Shown: positions 4,443-6,384 of the stretch, piece by piece | Layout: the number at the start of each line of letters is the position of its first letter | How positions within the stretch are numbered: the stretch's first letter is position 1 | From: Oscillospiraceae bacterium | Lineage (GTDB): Bacteria; Bacillota; Clostridia; Oscillospirales; Oscillospiraceae | Assembly (NCBI GenBank): GCA_031280855.1 | Contig: JAITGH010000155.1 | Location: 1 to 6,384 of the forward strand | DNA: 6,384 bases | Reading direction: 5' to 3' | Position numbers and translations under genes: made by a program | Notes under the pieces: model-generated | What the model was told of the DNA's origin: nothing | Seen by the model: the letters and a program-made list of their open reading frames with translations, nothing else | Databases searched by the model: none

Positions 4443-6384
4443 CTAATCCGCATCATCGCCGACGTACTGCTGCGGTTCACTCGCCGCCCGAATCGACAGC
4501 GAGATCTTCTGCCGCTCATAGTCGATTCCGGTAATGCGAACCGTGACGATCTCATCCTCCGACAGCACGTCTGCGGGCTTCTCCACGCGGTACGGCGCGA
4601 TTTGAGAGACGTGGATCAAGCCGTCAACGTTCGGGATGATCTGCGCGAATGCACCGAATGTCGTAAGGCTGACAACCTTCACATCCAGCACATCGCCCTC
4701 GCGATAAGTCTCCGTAAACTTCAACCACGGGTTCTCATCAAGTTTACGGTATCCAAGCGAGATCTTCTTGCGTTCCCGGTCAACGGCGGTAACGTAGACC
4801 TCGACCTCGTCACCGATGCTGAATACGCTGGACGGCTTCTTAATCCGCCCCCAGCTGAGACTGGAAACGTGCGCCATTCCGTCCACCCCGCCGATGTCGA
4901 TGAACGCGCCGAAGTTCGTAAGAGTCTTCACGCGACCCTTGTAAACCTTGCCGACCTCGATCTCGTCCCAGATCCGCTGAGCGTTCTCGCGGCGTTCCTC
5001 ACTGGTGACGGCGCGGATCGAGCCGACTATGCGGCGCTTCGCCTTCGTCGCCTCCGTAATGCGGAACCGCACTTTCTGGTGCAACAACGCCGCCATAGGC
5101 GCGTCCTTCGGCAACCCGCTTTGGGACGCAGGTATGAACACGCGGAAGCCCTTAACCATCGCGACTATCCCGCCCTTGTTCTCCTCCATTACCGTGCCCT
5201 CAAGGATTTCCTTGGAGTTAACGGCGCGCTCTATGTCGTCCCAGTTCTTGGTAAGGTCAAGCCGCTTCTTCGACAGAGTCACCATGCCCTCAATGTCGTT
5301 GACTCGCATAACGTACGCCTCGACGCGGTCGCCGATCTTCACGACTTGGTCGATCTCGGCTCCCGGCTCATTGGTGAGCTCATCGGCGGGTATGTACCCG
5401 GATTGCTTCGCGCCAAGGTCAACCGTAACTTCGGTCGGGCTGACGGACATGACGATCCCGCTGACTTTCTCGCCGGTCTTCAACGTTTTGAAGTTCTGCT
5501 CCAGCAGCTGGTCGAAGCTCTCCTCCGCGCCGCTCACACCCGCCGCTGCGACCTCGCCTTCCGCCTCCGCAACGACCTCCGGCGGCGCGACCTCCGCAAC
5601 GACCTCCGGCGGCGCGGCCTCCGCAACGACCTCCGGCGGCGCAACGACCTGCGGCGGCGCAAGCTCCGAAGTCTCCGGCGCAACGTGGTTCGCGACATCT
5701 GCGACGGCGTTAATCTCCTCCGTATTTTGCGTAGAATCTTTGTATTCGTCAAGCATCTTGGTATATACCTCCTCGATTAGCCGATCCGGCGTGGAAGCCC
5801 CGGCGGTTATCGCAATTGACCCGGCGCACGTCATCATGACAACAGCCGTAAGGCGAAGATCGTCCGCGTTTTCAACGAAGTATGTGCGCGGATTAAGCGA
5901 GAGACAAAGCTCTGCAAGGCGGTTCGCGTTGGAGCTTGCTCTATCGCCGACCACTACGACAGCGTCGTGACTGCGCGCTATCTGAGCCGCTTCCTTTTGC
6001 CGTTCAGACGTAGCGTTACATATTGTATCATAAAATCTTACGTTTGTACAGTCTTTTTTCAAAAATTCATAAAAAAATTTACTATCGTCCACATTTAGGG
6101 TCGTCTGGCACACAACGTCGAGCGGATCGTCGCGCTCGACCGCGCCGTCAAAGTCGTGAGGAACGCCCGCAACACTGCGAGTTGCCCAGCCCCGAGCCGC
6201 CCGAACCTCCGGGTGAGCCGCGTCGCCGAGTATCAGCAGCGTGCGACCCTCGCTTGCCGCACGCTCCGCGATTCGGTGGATTCTCGCAACGTGCGGACAC
6301 GTCGCGTCCACGATCTCGCAGCCTTTCTCGGTCAGCGCGTCAAACTCCGCCTTAGCCGCGCCGTGAGAGCGTATCAGGACGGCG
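4443..6384 (-). CDS. ispH-rpsA: IspH-ribosomal protein S1 fusion, 5' end cut by window edge
   Basis: The frame is open to the window edge; 646 residues are visible and the start lies outside. Residues 1-215 are IspH (LytB), the 4Fe-4S enzyme that reduces HMBPP to IPP and DMAPP in the last step of the MEP pathway. Seen are RSHGAAKAEF (5-14), the cluster cysteine in DATCPHV (C29), HPEV (57-60) with the substrate-binding His and proton-relay Glu, the third cluster cysteine in DTICNATSERQ (C122), SSN (150-152) and TAGASTPD (193-200). The first cluster cysteine lies off the window. A linker rich in Ala, Pro, Glu and Val (about 216-290) contains PPEVVAEAA repeats. Four S1 RNA-binding domains follow, at about 300-372, 390-458, 475-545 (NFGAFIDIGGVDGMAHVSSL) and 561-631 (TFGAFAQIIPNVDGLIHVSQ). 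The fusion is known from Clostridia. The stop is TAG, with no clear terminator after it. Confidence 0.96.
   Translation of the reverse strand, partial: AVLIRSHGAAKAEFDALTEKGCEIVDATCPHVARIHRIAERAASEGRTLLILGDAAHPEVRAARGWATRSVAGVPHDFDGAVERDDPLDVVCQTTLNVDDSKFFYEFLKKDCTNVRFYDTICNATSERQKEAAQIARSHDAVVVVGDRASSNANRLAELCLSLNPRTYFVENADDLRLTAVVMMTCAGSIAITAGASTPDRLIEEVYTKMLDEYKDSTQNTEEINAVADVANHVAPETSELAPPQVVAPPEVVAEAAPPEVVAEVAPPEVVAEAEGEVAAAGVSGAEESFDQLLEQNFKTLKTGEKVSGIVMSVSPTEVTVDLGAKQSGYIPADELTNEPGAEIDQVVKIGDRVEAYVMRVNDIEGMVTLSKKRLDLTKNWDDIERAVNSKEILEGTVMEENKGGIVAMVKGFRVFIPASQSGLPKDAPMAALLHQKVRFRITEATKAKRRIVGSIRAVTSEERRENAQRIWDEIEVGKVYKGRVKTLTNFGAFIDIGGVDGMAHVSSLSWGRIKKPSSVFSIGDEVEVYVTAVDRERKKISLGYRKLDENPWLKFTETYREGDVLDVKVVSLTTFGAFAQIIPNVDGLIHVSQIAPYRVEKPADVLSEDEIVTVRITGIDYERQKISLSIRAASEPQQYVGDDAD
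5563..5661 (-). repeat. 27-bp tandem repeat encoding the fusion linker
   Basis: Three head-to-tail 27-bp units (5563-5589, 5590-5616, 5617-5643) differ at only one or two positions. They are followed by a shorter 18-bp copy to 5661. On the coding strand each unit encodes nine residues of the pattern APPEVVAEA/V, and the partial unit gives APPQVV. The unit length is a multiple of three, so changes in copy number keep the fusion in frame. Confidence 0.9.
6022..6050 (-). promoter_or_regulatory. Weak internal promoter-like match inside the IspH part
   Basis: Within a very AT-rich patch, the minus strand has TGTACA (6050-6045) and TACAAT (6027-6022) separated by 17 bases. The -35 matches four of six consensus bases and the -10 five of six. 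It could fire towards the S1-coding part, but no in-frame start with a good ribosome-binding site was identified there. The match may reflect base composition only. Confidence 0.2.

Noticed and set aside
5563..5661. Regular short repeats considered as a CRISPR array
   Set aside because: The units are contiguous with no spacers and lie in frame inside a coding linker.
4344..5780. A 478-codon open frame on the plus strand
   Set aside because: It is antisense to the four S1 domains and the linker, which match known families exactly. Its Arg/Leu/Asp-rich composition is typical of a GC-rich shadow frame, and its last part only mirrors the 27-bp repeat.
5005..5970. A 321-codon open frame on the plus strand
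   Set aside because: It is antisense to the S1 and IspH coding regions and is Ser/Thr/Ala-rich low complexity, with no recognisable motif.

Overview
The window looks like chromosomal DNA of a moderately GC-rich member of the Firmicutes, probably class Clostridia. The main evidence is one reading frame that joins IspH (LytB) to ribosomal protein S1, an arrangement known from Clostridia. Consensus sigma-70/SigA-type promoters, purine-rich Shine-Dalgarno sites, a cobalamin riboswitch and an S-layer-homology (SLH) remnant agree with this. No genus can be named from the sequence alone.

Layout, left to right. (1) 1-1383, minus strand: ogg, an 8-oxoguanine DNA glycosylase, is followed by tilS, tRNA(Ile)-lysidine synthetase. 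The two overlap by 16 bases, and tilS runs off the left edge. A TTGATT-17-TATAAT promoter lies about 45 bases upstream of ogg. (2) 1384-1891: a divergent control region. A near-consensus plus-strand promoter (TTGACA-17-TATAGT) leads into a cobalamin riboswitch and then a strong 18-bp hairpin with a short T-run. (3) 1892-2859: about 970 bases without an intact gene. Recognisable debris includes a broken small DUF2292/YezD-like gene (plus), a possible overlapping remnant on the minus strand, and the C-terminal SLH module of a lost surface protein (plus). The riboswitch therefore has no intact gene to control. (4) 2860-4134, minus: a complete M16 zinc metallopeptidase. (5) 4135-4442: a 308-base gap without a convincing gene. 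(6) 4443-6384, minus: the ispH-rpsA fusion, with its 5' end off the right edge, carrying a 27-bp tandem repeat in the linker and a very AT-rich patch inside the IspH part.

The intact genes are housekeeping functions: isoprenoid precursor synthesis and translation, proteolysis, base-excision repair, and tRNA decoding of AUA codons. No new defence or mobile system was found. The most unusual parts are the orphan riboswitch followed by a gene graveyard, and the repeat-bearing linker and AT-rich patch of the fusion gene.
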